Counted from the first letter of the stretch, positions 41,378 to 50,278 are shown. The stretch: 64,000 nt of DNA from AWTP1-18 sp036504515 (GCA_036504515.1 DASXVA010000013.1:62001-126000), one strand, 5' to 3'. Made by a program: numbers and translations. The notes: a model not told the origin generated them from the letters alone.

Positions 41378-43063
41378 ATGAATATCCTCCTCTTAGAGGG
41401 CCGCGCAGTTCAGCATCTAAATAGCGCACTGACTGCTTGGGGACACACAGTATTGCCGGGCGACCGACCTCTTAAGCCGCAATTGGTCGCCGCTGTCGAC
41501 GTTGTTATTGCCGAGCGCATTGAAACTGATGGCGTTGATATCGAGCTCATCAATCTTCTCCAATGGTGCCAAGACCATTGTGTCTATTGCCTCCTGGTAG
41601 GCGAGACATCGGATGAGGAACCAAGTAAGCCATTCATCCTGCCGCTTAGCAAGCCGGTTTCCATTGTCGACTTGAAGTCGGTTCTTTCCCTTTTGCCGTC
41701 AGGGCGGACTGGGATGTGTGATGAGGTTGAAATTCGCCACCAGTTACAAGCCACACAGGATGTCATCGCTAGTGAGCGCCGTTTGGTTCGACGGGCGTTG
41801 GAACAATTCATCAATATCGAGCAGTTAGCCGATCCAGCAGTCAAGGCGTGGACCCGTTCCACCAATGTCTTGAGTGGCGACATTGTGCTTTCTGCCCGGA
41901 CCCCTGCAAACGTTCTTCATCTCATGATGGTGGACGATATGTGTTGTGGCGCACTGTCGGTAGTGAGTACGATCCCCGTTATTTCCCCGTTCTATCGGAT
42001 GACGGAAAAGGGGTTCGGTATCGATGCGATTACCAAAGAGATTAACTCCCGCCTTTTTCGGTTTTATCCCGAGGGGCAGCGAGTATCAGCAATCGTGGTT
42101 TCAATCGATTTCAGCGATGGAGTGATCAATGTCTGGAAAGGGGGAGAAAGCTCCCCAATCCTGTTGGGATCTGCCCACAGTGACCAAGCAACCTTGCGGC
42201 CCGCATTGGGAACAGTAAGCCCTGAGGTATTTGATGCGCGGACTGATGTCTGGACATTTCAGGGGGATGTTTTGTTTGCGCTGGGGTCGACAGGGTTGCT
42301 GCGCCATTTTGCTGCGAAAAACCCGGATACATCGGCTCTTGAGAACTTTGATTGTTGGCTGCAAAGGCATGGCATTCCCCAATTCTCGGTGCTGAAAGAG
42401 TTGGACCTTCTGAACGATCTGGACGCTAGTGACGCTAGTGACGCTAGTGACGCTATGTCGCTTGCCCTTGTCAGTTGTCACCGGGATCCCAAAAACCTGC
42501 AGGAATATGGTGTTCTTCATTCCCAGCAAGCATCAGGCGGGGAATGGCGGCTTTCGCTGGTCATCAGCCCTGATGAAATGCGGACGGTCGATGTTGTGCC
42601 GCTCTTGCTTGGAGTTATTGGTCAATTTGAAACGACCCGTGCCATGGGGGGCGTTTTGTTTGTTGTGCTGTCCGAACTCTATAACAATGCGCTGGACCAT
42701 GGTCTGCTCGGCCTTGATTCAGCATTGAAACTTAGCGTAGACGGTATGAGTGCTTTCCTTGATGAGCGATCAGTTCGCCTTGCTGCGTTGCACCAAGGAG
42801 AAATTGAATTGTCGCTGGTGCAGGAAAGTGGCCCTGATGGCCCTATTCTTTCGGTTCTGTGCCGGGATAGTGGTCCGGGCTTTGAACACAATGCCCAGTT
42901 AAAGGATTCTCCAGCATCTGACGCGCAGAATTTGCCCTATGGGAGAGGCTTGGCATTGATCTCATCCTTTGCCTCAAAGGTAGAGTTCAACTCCGCCGGC
43001 AATCAGCTTCGAGTTCAGCTCAAAGTGACTCCCGATAATGTTCCGGAAAGCGCGATATCCTAG
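41378..43063 (+). CDS. Three-domain partner-switching protein: pseudo-receiver, degenerate PP2C, RsbW-like ATPase
   Basis: Residues about 1-110 resemble a receiver fold, but the phospho-acceptor region reads VVIAERIETDG with no aspartate in place. A coiled linker (about 115-160) leads to a SpoIIE-type PP2C region. There the first GD is kept (LSGDIVL), but the usual D-x-x-G-H-G reads DDMCCGA and the last S-D-G motif reads GSTG, so phosphatase activity is doubtful. Residues about 430-550 are a GHKL ATPase of the RsbW type: LSELYNNALDHGL (N-box), CRDSGPGF (G1) and YGRGLALISSFA (G2), all intact. It probably phosphorylates or binds the STAS protein encoded 17 nt upstream. A 9-bp tandem repeat interrupts the linker. 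Confidence 0.8.
   Translation: MNILLLEGRAVQHLNSALTAWGHTVLPGDRPLKPQLVAAVDVVIAERIETDGVDIELINLLQWCQDHCVYCLLVGETSDEEPSKPFILPLSKPVSIVDLKSVLSLLPSGRTGMCDEVEIRHQLQATQDVIASERRLVRRALEQFINIEQLADPAVKAWTRSTNVLSGDIVLSARTPANVLHLMMVDDMCCGALSVVSTIPVISPFYRMTEKGFGIDAITKEINSRLFRFYPEGQRVSAIVVSIDFSDGVINVWKGGESSPILLGSAHSDQATLRPALGTVSPEVFDARTDVWTFQGDVLFALGSTGLLRHFAAKNPDTSALENFDCWLQRHGIPQFSVLKELDLLNDLDASDASDASDAMSLALVSCHRDPKNLQEYGVLHSQQASGGEWRLSLVISPDEMRTVDVVPLLLGVIGQFETTRAMGGVLFVVLSELYNNALDHGLLGLDSALKLSVDGMSAFLDERSVRLAALHQGEIELSLVQESGPDGPILSVLCRDSGPGFEHNAQLKDSPASDAQNLPYGRGLALISSFASKVEFNSAGNQLRVQLKVTPDNVPESAIS
42422..42455 (+). repeat. 9-bp tandem repeat inside the partner-switching gene
   Basis: GACGCTAGT occurs three times in a row and a fourth time truncated (GACGCTA). 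In frame it codes for DASDASDASDA. Gain or loss of units would change the protein by three residues without a frameshift, lengthening or shortening the linker before the ATPase domain. Confidence 0.9.
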
Positions 43064-43205
43064 CTTCGTAGGTTCTGGATTTCCTCCCCTTGTTTTGTAG
43101 CGAGGTACAGGCCTGGCGCAACAATGAAAACAAGTAAAAATCGCGTAAGATTGCCACCCAGTGCGAGAAGCTGCCTATTGTCGGCTTTCGTTGAAAGGCT
43201 GAGAA

Positions 43206-44177
43206 ATGTCTGAACTTCTAAAAAATATTGATGCCCGGACCCGCTTGGCGGGGACAAATAAGCTCGAAATTCTGCTGTTTTCCTTGGGTATGGATCAGCG
43301 GACCGGGCGTAGGGAAACTTTCGGCATTAACGTGTTCAAGGTTCGCGAAGTCATGCGTACCCCTCAGGTGACTGCTGCTCCTGATATGCCCAGTTCTGTC
43401 AAAGGGATGGTCAGTCTGCGCGGTGCTCTGGTGCCGGTAGTTGATCTCGCCCAGTATGTGGGGATGGACTCCAGCACCCCCCGGGACATCATGATTGTCA
43501 CCGAGTATGCAGGGCATACCCAGGGCTTTCTGGTGGAAGGCGTAGACACCATATTGCGTCTGGATTGGGCGCAAATGCGAGTCCCTCCTGAAATGCTGAC
43601 GACGAATCTAGGTGGTTTGGTGACTGCCGTGACGGAATTGCCTGATAACCGCTTAGTCATGATGTTGGATGTGGAGCGAGTGCTCGCAGAAACCACCAAT
43701 TACGACGATCAATTTCTGTTCAATGCCATCAAGCCCTTGGAACACAACGACTTTACCGTTGTGTTTGCTGATGACTCGTCCGTTGCCCGCAACCAGATCG
43801 AACGTACGCTGAATGCCTTGGGCGTCAAATTCATTGGCGCCATCAATGGCCGCGCTGCCTGGGATGAGCTGCAGAAAATTGCAGCCCATGCGGAAGGTGC
43901 GGGTCGGCGCGTAAGGGATATGGTCCATTTGATCCTAACGGATGTGGAAATGCCCGAAATGGACGGCTACATCCTGACAAAACACATCAAGTCGGACCCG
44001 CGCTTTGCCGGGATTCCCGTGCTGATGCACTCATCCCTGTCCTCAATGTCCAATCAGCAATTGGGCATTTCCGTCGGGGTTGATGAGTATGTGTCCAAGT
44101 TCGAGCCACAACGATTGGCCGATACCTTGGCCCGCATTCTTCGGCAAAGTGCTGCTGCCAGTGCGGCAACAGCCTGA
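43206..44177 (+). CDS. cheV: Chemotaxis protein CheV (first)
   Basis: CheV is a CheW domain fused to a receiver, thought to couple receptors to CheA and to take phosphate from it. Residues about 1-165 are CheW-like (GINVFKVREVMRTPQVTAAPD, VKGMVSLRGALVPVVDLAQY), and 180-310 the receiver with ADDSSVARNQIER and phospho-acceptor in LILTDVEMPEMDG. A 142-nt gap with no gene precedes it, so it may have its own promoter. A second cheV follows after 15 nt. Confidence 0.93.
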   Translation: MSELLKNIDARTRLAGTNKLEILLFSLGMDQRTGRRETFGINVFKVREVMRTPQVTAAPDMPSSVKGMVSLRGALVPVVDLAQYVGMDSSTPRDIMIVTEYAGHTQGFLVEGVDTILRLDWAQMRVPPEMLTTNLGGLVTAVTELPDNRLVMMLDVERVLAETTNYDDQFLFNAIKPLEHNDFTVVFADDSSVARNQIERTLNALGVKFIGAINGRAAWDELQKIAAHAEGAGRRVRDMVHLILTDVEMPEMDGYILTKHIKSDPRFAGIPVLMHSSLSSMSNQQLGISVGVDEYVSKFEPQRLADTLARILRQSAAASAATA

Positions 44178-44192
44178 CGGGAGACTTAGATC

Positions 44193-45143
44193 ATGAACGC
44201 ACCCACCAATAATTCCCTGCTAGATACGGTTGATGCCCGTACCAAACTGGCTGGTTCCAACCGGATGGAAATTCTCCTGTTCGAACTGGGCACTCATGAA
44301 ACTTTCGGCATCAATGTGTTCAAGGTTCGTGAGGTGAGCAAAACGCCTGCGATCACTAAAACACCCAATATGCCTGCCGGCGTAGAAGGACTTATCAGCC
44401 TTCGCGGTAACGTGATTCCCGTTGTTTCATTGTCCCGCGCCATGGGACTGGGCGATGCTCCGTCCGGATTGGGGCAGTCGATGATGGTCACCGAATACAG
44501 CAAACGTACTCTTGGTTTCTTGGTGCATGGCGTAGACCGAATCATTCGGGTGGAGTGGGACAAAGTTCGGGCGCCGGAGGCGGTGACGAGTGGCGCTCAT
44601 GCTTACATCACTGCCATTACCGAACTTCCTGATGGCAAGCTGGTGTCGATCGTTGATGTAGAGCAAATCATGGCAAACACCTTTGGTGAAGCTATGGTGG
44701 GCCAGATTGAACCCATTCATGATGCCCACGAGTTGAACGTATTTTTTGTTGATGACTCGTCCGTGGCACGCAAGAAGATTGCTGAAGTTCTGGACAAGCT
44801 GGGCGTCAAGCACAAGCATGCACAAAATGGCATGGAAGCGTGGACTCGCCTCGCAGGCATGGCAGCCGCTGCCCAACAGACCAACCGCGACGTACATGAC
44901 GAATTGGATCTGATTCTGGTGGATGCCGAAATGCCGGAAATGGATGGTTATGTGCTGACCAAGAACATCAAGTCAGATGCCCGTTTTAATGGCATTCCTG
45001 TGGTGATGCACTCATCACTTTCGTCTGAGGCCAACCGCGCCATGGGTAAGAGCGTCGGAGTGGATCAGTACGTTGCAAAGTTTGATGCGGACGCCTTGGC
45101 TGATACCTTGCGTCCCTTGTTGTTGAAATCCCAAAGAGACTGA
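44193..45143 (+). CDS. cheV: Chemotaxis protein CheV (second)
   Basis: This 316-residue paralogue of the neighbouring CheV has the same layout: CheW-like part (FGINVFKVREVSKTPAITKTP, LISLRGNVIPVVSLSRA) and receiver (VDDSSVARKKIAEV, LILVDAEMPEMDG). The pair probably arose by tandem duplication and then diverged in receptor-facing residues. Both receivers keep the acidic pair and phospho-acceptor, so both could be phosphorylated. Confidence 0.93.
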   Translation: MNAPTNNSLLDTVDARTKLAGSNRMEILLFELGTHETFGINVFKVREVSKTPAITKTPNMPAGVEGLISLRGNVIPVVSLSRAMGLGDAPSGLGQSMMVTEYSKRTLGFLVHGVDRIIRVEWDKVRAPEAVTSGAHAYITAITELPDGKLVSIVDVEQIMANTFGEAMVGQIEPIHDAHELNVFFVDDSSVARKKIAEVLDKLGVKHKHAQNGMEAWTRLAGMAAAAQQTNRDVHDELDLILVDAEMPEMDGYVLTKNIKSDARFNGIPVVMHSSLSSEANRAMGKSVGVDQYVAKFDADALADTLRPLLLKSQRD

Positions 45144-45157
45144 ACCTGGAGAGTGTA

Positions 45158-45553
45158 ATGCCTGCGGATCCAAGCAAAATCAAGTTCCTGGTAGTGGATG
45201 ACTTTTCCACAATGCGCCGCATTGTCCGTAACCTTCTCAAGGAACTCGGCTTTACGAATGTGGAAGAAGCGGAAGACGGTGCCATTGCTTTGCAAAAGCT
45301 CAAGGCCGGAAGTTTCGACTTCGTTGTGTCCGACTGGAATATGCCCAATATGGATGGCCTGACTCTGTTGCAAACAGTTCGGGCCGACCCGGCGCTCAAG
45401 CACTTGCCCGTGCTCATGATTACAGCCGAGGCCAAGAAAGAAAACATCATTGCTGCTGCCCAGGCGGGAGCTTCTGGTTACATCGTCAAGCCCTTCACTG
45501 CGGCTACGCTGAACGAGAAGATGATCAAGATTTTTGAAAAAATGGGCCTCTGA
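45158..45553 (+). CDS. cheY: Chemotaxis response regulator CheY (second, canonical)
   Basis: A 131-residue receiver very close to enteric CheY: KFLVVDDFSTMRRIVRNLLKELGF, phospho-acceptor D59 in VVSDWNMPNMDGL, and GYIVKPFTAATL at the end. This type binds FliM at the flagellar switch when phosphorylated. It overlaps nothing and is followed 10 nt later by cheZ, its phosphatase, which supports it as the motor-controlling CheY. Confidence 0.95.
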   Translation: MPADPSKIKFLVVDDFSTMRRIVRNLLKELGFTNVEEAEDGAIALQKLKAGSFDFVVSDWNMPNMDGLTLLQTVRADPALKHLPVLMITAEAKKENIIAAAQAGASGYIVKPFTAATLNEKMIKIFEKMGL

Positions 45554-45563
45554 GGTACAAACC

Positions 45564-46397
45564 ATGGTCAAGCCCATCAAGTTCGATGAGTCCGGCGACT
45601 CAGATGATCTGCAAACGTTGTTCGACACAATCGCCAATACGACAGCAGCTCCCGAGCCTGTTGCCGTACCGGATACTTCTGGCGATTCCGACGACTTGCA
45701 GGCGCTATTTGATAGCGTCGTTGCCGATGTTGAAACGCCTGATGTCTCGAGCAGTGCTGCTGATTCTTCTAGCAGCGAGCCCGATAGCCAGGATGAAGTT
45801 GTGTTCAACCGACTCGGTCACATTGCGCGACAACTCCACGATAGCCTGCGGGAACTGGGCTATGACAAGGTTATTGAAGACACCGCTCGGCAAATGGTGC
45901 CTGATGCCCAGCAGCGGCTGAACTACATTGCCCAGATGACGGAACAGGCGGCAAGTCGCGTGCTCAATGCTGCCGACATTGCTAAGCCGATTCAAGATTC
46001 ATTGCTGGCCGATACGGAAACACTCAATGCTCGCTGGGATCGGATGTTTGCCAACCAGTTGTCCGTGGACGAATTCAAGTCCCTGGCTACAGATACACGG
46101 GCTTTCTTCCAGAACGGCGCCCCGAAGATAAAGTCGGTCAACAGCCAGTTGATGGAAATCGTGATGGCCCAGGACTTCCAGGATTTGACTGGACAAGTCA
46201 TCAAGAAAATCGTCGAGCTTACGCAGAACCTTGAAGGTCAGCTTCTTTCCGTATTGATTGAAGCCATGCCTCCAGAAAAGAAAGCTGAGGCTCCGGAAGG
46301 GCTGTTGAATGGACCGGTAGTTAATGCTGATGGCCGTACCGACGTGGTAACGACGCAATCCCAGGTGGATGATTTGCTGGAGAGCCTGGGCTTCTAA
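45564..46397 (+). CDS. cheZ: CheY-phosphate phosphatase CheZ with duplicated N-terminal motif
   Basis: CheZ speeds dephosphorylation of CheY. The ATG at 45564 gives 277 residues. The catalytic region MAQDFQDLTGQVIKKIVELT contains the active-site Asp and Gln, and the C-terminus SQVDDLLESLGF is the CheY-docking helix. The N-terminus is longer than in enteric CheZ and contains two copies of SGDSDDLQxLFD (near residues 9 and 39) that resemble the C-terminal docking sequence (see findings). Confidence 0.93.
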   Translation: MVKPIKFDESGDSDDLQTLFDTIANTTAAPEPVAVPDTSGDSDDLQALFDSVVADVETPDVSSSAADSSSSEPDSQDEVVFNRLGHIARQLHDSLRELGYDKVIEDTARQMVPDAQQRLNYIAQMTEQAASRVLNAADIAKPIQDSLLADTETLNARWDRMFANQLSVDEFKSLATDTRAFFQNGAPKIKSVNSQLMEIVMAQDFQDLTGQVIKKIVELTQNLEGQLLSVLIEAMPPEKKAEAPEGLLNGPVVNADGRTDVVTTQSQVDDLLESLGF

Positions 46398-46428
46398 GCC
46401 TGGTGATTCCAGACAGGAGGAACGCAAG

Positions 46429-48324
46429 ATGAGCGACTTTCAAGGAATGGAAGACCTACTCCAGGATTTTCTGGTTGAGGCGGCGGACCTGCTTTCCGGG
46501 GTCGATAACAAGCTCGTGGATCTGGAGCAGAACCCTCAGGATAAAGGGTTGCTCAATGACATTTTCCGGGGGTTCCACACCATCAAGGGTGGCGCCGGAT
46601 TTCTTAATGCGAGCGAGTTGGTAACGCTTTGCCATCTCACGGAAAACCTGTTCGACCTTCTGCGGAATGGTCAAATGGAAATTACGCCGGAAATGATGGA
46701 TCCAATTCTGGAAGCCACTGGAGCCGTGCGGGACATGTTCGGTGCTCTTGAAGGTGGTGTCCAGCCAGGACCAGCTGACCCAGCTCTGATTGCTCGTCTC
46801 AAGGCTGCCATTGCTGGCGAATTGGTTGCAGCACCAGCCACAACACCTGCGGCGCCTGCACCGGTAGTTGCTCCTGCTGCCGCTGCTCCAGCGGGGGGTA
46901 GCGCGCCTAATTGGGATCAAATGCACTCGGCTGTAACAGGAATGCCAGCTGCCCCGGCTGCTGCTGACCCAACTGCTGTTGTCCTGCACCATGATGTCAA
47001 GGGTGAAACTCCTGATCAGATCATTCAGGCGGCAGTAGGGCGTCGTACCGTGGATAAGCCCGGTGCTCAGCCTCCTGTCGGACGCCGTGATTCTGAAAAA
47101 AGTCGTGACAACTCCATTCGCGTGGATACCACGCGTTTGGATCAGGTGCTCAATCTTTCTGGCGAAATTGGCCTGACCAAGAACCGCCTGAATTCCCTGC
47201 GATCAGACATTCTGAATGGTCGCAGTGATACCGATACTCTGCATGCACTGGATCAGGCAGTAAGCCAGTTGGACTTGTTGGTTTCCGACCTGCAAAACGC
47301 GGTGATGAAAACCCGTATGCAGCCGATTGGTCGCTTGTTCCAAAAGTATCCTCGAATCGCTCGCGATCTCGCCCGTTCATTGGGTAAAGACGTCGAGTTG
47401 CTGCTGATCGGCGAAGAAACTGAAATTGACAAAACGATGATTGAGGATCTTTCCGATCCCATCATCCACCTTATCCGCAACGCCGTTGACCATGGGATCG
47501 AGCCGACTGAAGACCGTCTGGCAATCGGCAAATCGCCGAAATCACAGGTGCGCCTGGAAGCCCGTCAGGAAGGTGATCACATCGTTCTGATCGTGGCCGA
47601 TGACGGCCGCGGCATGAACGCTGAACGGTTGCGTGCTAAAGCTTTGGAGAGAGGTCTCATCACTGATGAAGAGTCCAATACCATGGACGAACGTCAGAGC
47701 TATAACCTGATTTTCCTCCCGGGCTTCTCCACCAAGGATGTCGCCTCCGACGTTTCCGGCCGTGGCGTGGGTATGGATGTGGTCAAGACCAATATCCAGA
47801 AGCTCAATGGCTCCATTGAGATCAAATCGCAGCAAGGCAAGGGCACCACGTTCGTCATTTCCCTGCCCCTGACCCTGGCCATTTTGCCCGTGCTGTTAGT
47901 GCAGCTGGAAGAACAACCCTTCGCCGTGCCGCTGTCCATGGTTCGCGAAATTCTGCCGATTGAAGTTGATGCTATCCAGGAAGTCGGCGGCAGGGCTACG
48001 ATGGTGGTTCGTGGTGAGGTTATGCCCATCTATCCTTTGTCCTATCTGGTGGGGTGGACGGCCAATCGTGTTCCGGGGTACGGGGTTCTCATGCAGACCG
48101 CCGAGCACACCTTCATCCTGGCCATTGACGGTTTCATGGGCCGTGAAGATGCGGTGATCAAGTCTCTGGATGACTTCCGTCCCAAGGGGGTTGCTGGGGT
48201 GACAACGTTGTCCAATGGGCAGATTGTTTTGATTCTTGATATGAAAGAACTATTGATTGCTCTGGGCGAAGGCCGTGGCATTCCCCGCTCTGCACTGATA
48301 CCTGAAGCCGTTATCGCTGCTTAA
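46429..48324 (+). CDS. cheA: Chemotaxis histidine kinase CheA (second copy)
   Basis: A second CheA, 631 residues. P1 has His50 in GFHTIKGGAGFLNA. The region from about 130 to 220 is rich in Ala/Pro and has no obvious P2 domain. P3 is DTTRLDQVLNLSGEIGLTKN; P4 has HLIRNAVDHGIEP, VADDGRGM and FSTKDVASDVSGRGVGMDVV; and the CheW-like P5 closes the protein. It differs from cheA1 and lacks the GFF repeats. Sitting after cheY2 and cheZ, it probably forms the CheY2-CheZ pathway. A tRNA gene begins 2 nt after its stop. Confidence 0.94.
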   Translation: MSDFQGMEDLLQDFLVEAADLLSGVDNKLVDLEQNPQDKGLLNDIFRGFHTIKGGAGFLNASELVTLCHLTENLFDLLRNGQMEITPEMMDPILEATGAVRDMFGALEGGVQPGPADPALIARLKAAIAGELVAAPATTPAAPAPVVAPAAAAPAGGSAPNWDQMHSAVTGMPAAPAAADPTAVVLHHDVKGETPDQIIQAAVGRRTVDKPGAQPPVGRRDSEKSRDNSIRVDTTRLDQVLNLSGEIGLTKNRLNSLRSDILNGRSDTDTLHALDQAVSQLDLLVSDLQNAVMKTRMQPIGRLFQKYPRIARDLARSLGKDVELLLIGEETEIDKTMIEDLSDPIIHLIRNAVDHGIEPTEDRLAIGKSPKSQVRLEARQEGDHIVLIVADDGRGMNAERLRAKALERGLITDEESNTMDERQSYNLIFLPGFSTKDVASDVSGRGVGMDVVKTNIQKLNGSIEIKSQQGKGTTFVISLPLTLAILPVLLVQLEEQPFAVPLSMVREILPIEVDAIQEVGGRATMVVRGEVMPIYPLSYLVGWTANRVPGYGVLMQTAEHTFILAIDGFMGREDAVIKSLDDFRPKGVAGVTTLSNGQIVLILDMKELLIALGEGRGIPRSALIPEAVIAA

Positions 48325-48326
48325 AG

Positions 48327-48402
<76 letters not shown>

Positions 48403-48410
48403 GTCAAACA

Positions 48411-48440
48411 AAAAACGCCAGATTCGATCTGGCGTTTTTT
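48411..48440. terminator. Bidirectional terminator after tRNA-Ala
   Basis: AAAAACGCCAGAT and its exact complement (loop TCG) form a 13-bp stem ending in T-runs on both strands. It ends the chemotaxis/tRNA transcript in one direction and the convergent cobalamin adenosyltransferase gene in the other. Confidence 0.88.
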
Positions 48441-48462
48441 GTTCTCCAAGTTTTGGAACTAA

Positions 48463-49017
48463 TTAGTCCTGGGTTCGCTTTCTATTCCACAGTACGTCAC
48501 CGCAGCCCGCGTTCAGATTGAACCAGCGGGCCAGGACAAAGAGCAGATCAGACAAGCGATTGATGTACTCCCGGGCCGTCTCCGAGACAGGTTCGGAATG
48601 GCCAAGATGCACCATGCTGCGTTCGGCGCGGCGGCATGTAGTGCGGGCAAGGTGAGTTAGCGCTGAAGGGCGGCTACCGCCTGGAAGAATAAATTCTTTG
48701 AGGGGTTGTAGTGCTTCGTTGTAGTGGTCAATGGCTGTTTCAATGGCCGCCGGGCGATGGGGAGCAAGCAAATTACTGCCCGGGATGGACAGTTCACCGC
48801 CAAGATCAAACAGATCGTGCTGAATGTCTGTGAGGATTGAGGTTATGCCTTCGGGTAGTGACTCACAAAGGAGAAGTCCGATAACGGAATTCACTTCGTC
48901 TACATCACCCATGGCATTGACTCTGAGCGCGTCCTTGACCGTTCTGCTGCCGTCACCAAGGCCAGTGCTGCCGGCATCTCCGGTGCGGGTGTATATCTTT
49001 GATAATCGATGTCCCAT
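48463..49017 (-). CDS. Cob(I)alamin adenosyltransferase, PduO type
   Basis: This enzyme adds adenosine to reduced cobalamin to make coenzyme B12. The 184-residue product has the ATP-binding TRTGDAGSTGLGDGSR loop, the VDEVNSVIGLLL segment, RRAERSMVHL and YINRLSDLLFVLARW, diagnostic of the PduO family. It is monocistronic and convergent with the chemotaxis array. No other cobalamin gene lies here. Confidence 0.93.
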   Translation of the reverse strand: MGHRLSKIYTRTGDAGSTGLGDGSRTVKDALRVNAMGDVDEVNSVIGLLLCESLPEGITSILTDIQHDLFDLGGELSIPGSNLLAPHRPAAIETAIDHYNEALQPLKEFILPGGSRPSALTHLARTTCRRAERSMVHLGHSEPVSETAREYINRLSDLLFVLARWFNLNAGCGDVLWNRKRTQD

Positions 49018-49146
49018 GAGCTAATTATACGGGGCAAGTGGAAGGCATCAATTGGTGCTTTCAGGTGGTTGGTTTAGCTTCAGAGTGTTAATCTTGTGAC
49101 TTAAATGAATCGGCAGGAAAGCTGATTTTCTACATTTTGGAAAAAC

Positions 49147-49998
49147 ATGAAAACGGCAATTAACGAAGAAGAAGCGTTGAAGGATATCGTTACGCGAGGT
49201 TTGAAAATTCCGCCTTGGCCGAAGGTGTTGAGTGAGCTCAAGCAAGCCTTGGCGGGTGGGAACAATGATGTTCGCCATCTGGCAAAGATAATCAGTAAGG
49301 ACCCAGGTATTGCGGCCATGGTGTTTAAGGTCGCACAGTCGCCCGTTGTGGCCAAAGGTAAAAAGAATCTTGACCGGTTGGATCAGATTCTGATGATTAT
49401 TGGCATCAAGCAGGTACTTACACTCGTACAGGCAGTGGCGCTGACGACTGCGATGTCCGATGCCAATCGGAAAGCGTTTGATGTGTTCTGGACCAGATCG
49501 TCCGAGATTGCAGAGATCGCAGCGTTGATTGCCGAAGAACGGGTTTCTGTCTGCAATATTTTCGCTGAGCAAGCCTATATGGCAGGCATCTTCCGCGAAT
49601 GTGGAATTCCTGTCCTGATGCAGAAATATAAGGACTACTGTGAAGCAGTATCCTTCGATAAAACGCCCTGCAGCCCTTCCATCAGGGAAGAGGACAAGCG
49701 GTTTGGGGTGGATCACTGCGTTATTGGTTACCTTGTTGCCCGGCACTGGAAGCTGCCGGATTTCATCGCATCAGCAATCATTTATCACGACGAAATGCCC
49801 CATGAAGAGTTAGGTGCGGTTCGGTCGATGGTTGCGATACTGCATCTGGCTAATCACTATTACAACCGGATGAAAGGAATGCAAACTCCTAATTGGGACG
49901 TCTTAGAAAAAGACGTCCTGGCCGAATTGGGCCTGCATCCGGATGAAGAGGAAGAGTTTCGGGCTGACATTGAAGAGCGCTTCAATGCAACCAGTTAG
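49147..49998 (+). CDS. HDOD domain protein
   Basis: A 283-residue protein with an HDOD domain: GLKIPPWPKVLSELKQALAG, IISKDPGIAAMVFKVAQSP, IIGIKQVLTLVQAVALTTAM, and the later HCVIGYLVARHWKLPDFIASAI region. HDOD domains are protein-interaction modules used in motility, twitching and stress regulation and are usually not catalytic. It is followed by a small unknown gene and a PP2C phosphatase on the same strand, possibly one operon. Confidence 0.88.
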   Translation: MKTAINEEEALKDIVTRGLKIPPWPKVLSELKQALAGGNNDVRHLAKIISKDPGIAAMVFKVAQSPVVAKGKKNLDRLDQILMIIGIKQVLTLVQAVALTTAMSDANRKAFDVFWTRSSEIAEIAALIAEERVSVCNIFAEQAYMAGIFRECGIPVLMQKYKDYCEAVSFDKTPCSPSIREEDKRFGVDHCVIGYLVARHWKLPDFIASAIIYHDEMPHEELGAVRSMVAILHLANHYYNRMKGMQTPNWDVLEKDVLAELGLHPDEEEEFRADIEERFNATS

Positions 49999-50014
49999 CG
50001 TTGGTTAAATTTGC

Positions 50015-50278
50015 GTGAGTGAATCCATAATGCAAGAAGATCGCCGTAAGGACATCCAGATCCGGGAAGTTTTTGTCGAGGCCTATGACCTGCTTGAGCC
50101 ATTCTTCGACCCCGCAAATAACTGGGCCGGGCAGACCCATGAACACTTTGCGTTTCGCGCTTTACACGAACGCTTTCCTGATCTCCCCGCCAATCAGGTA
50201 CTGGTGCTGGTCACCGCGGCTAAACGAGTTTTTGCTGCCGGTATAAGGCCGATTCCCCACGCTGAAGGGCTTGGTTAA
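50015..50278 (+). CDS. Small uncharacterised protein upstream of a PP2C phosphatase
   Basis: I do not recognise this 87-residue protein. It is acidic and soluble, with segments VFVEAYDLLEPFFDPANNWAG and ERFPDLPANQVLVLVTAAKRVFAAG that suggest amphipathic helices. The stop overlaps the start of the phosphatase gene (TAATG), so translation is coupled. The start may be GTG 50015 or ATG 50030; neither has a good ribosome site. It could be a phosphatase partner or regulator. Confidence 0.7.
   Translation: MSESIMQEDRRKDIQIREVFVEAYDLLEPFFDPANNWAGQTHEHFAFRALHERFPDLPANQVLVLVTAAKRVFAAGIRPIPHAEGLG

Noticed and set aside
42422..42455. Short direct repeats as a possible CRISPR array
   Set aside because: The unit is 9 bp, there are no spacers, and the repeat lies in frame inside a gene.
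43064..43205. Small gene or sigma-28 promoter in the gap before the first cheV
   Set aside because: No open frame with a ribosome site was seen; a TAAA with a GCCACC-like downstream element is too weak a match.
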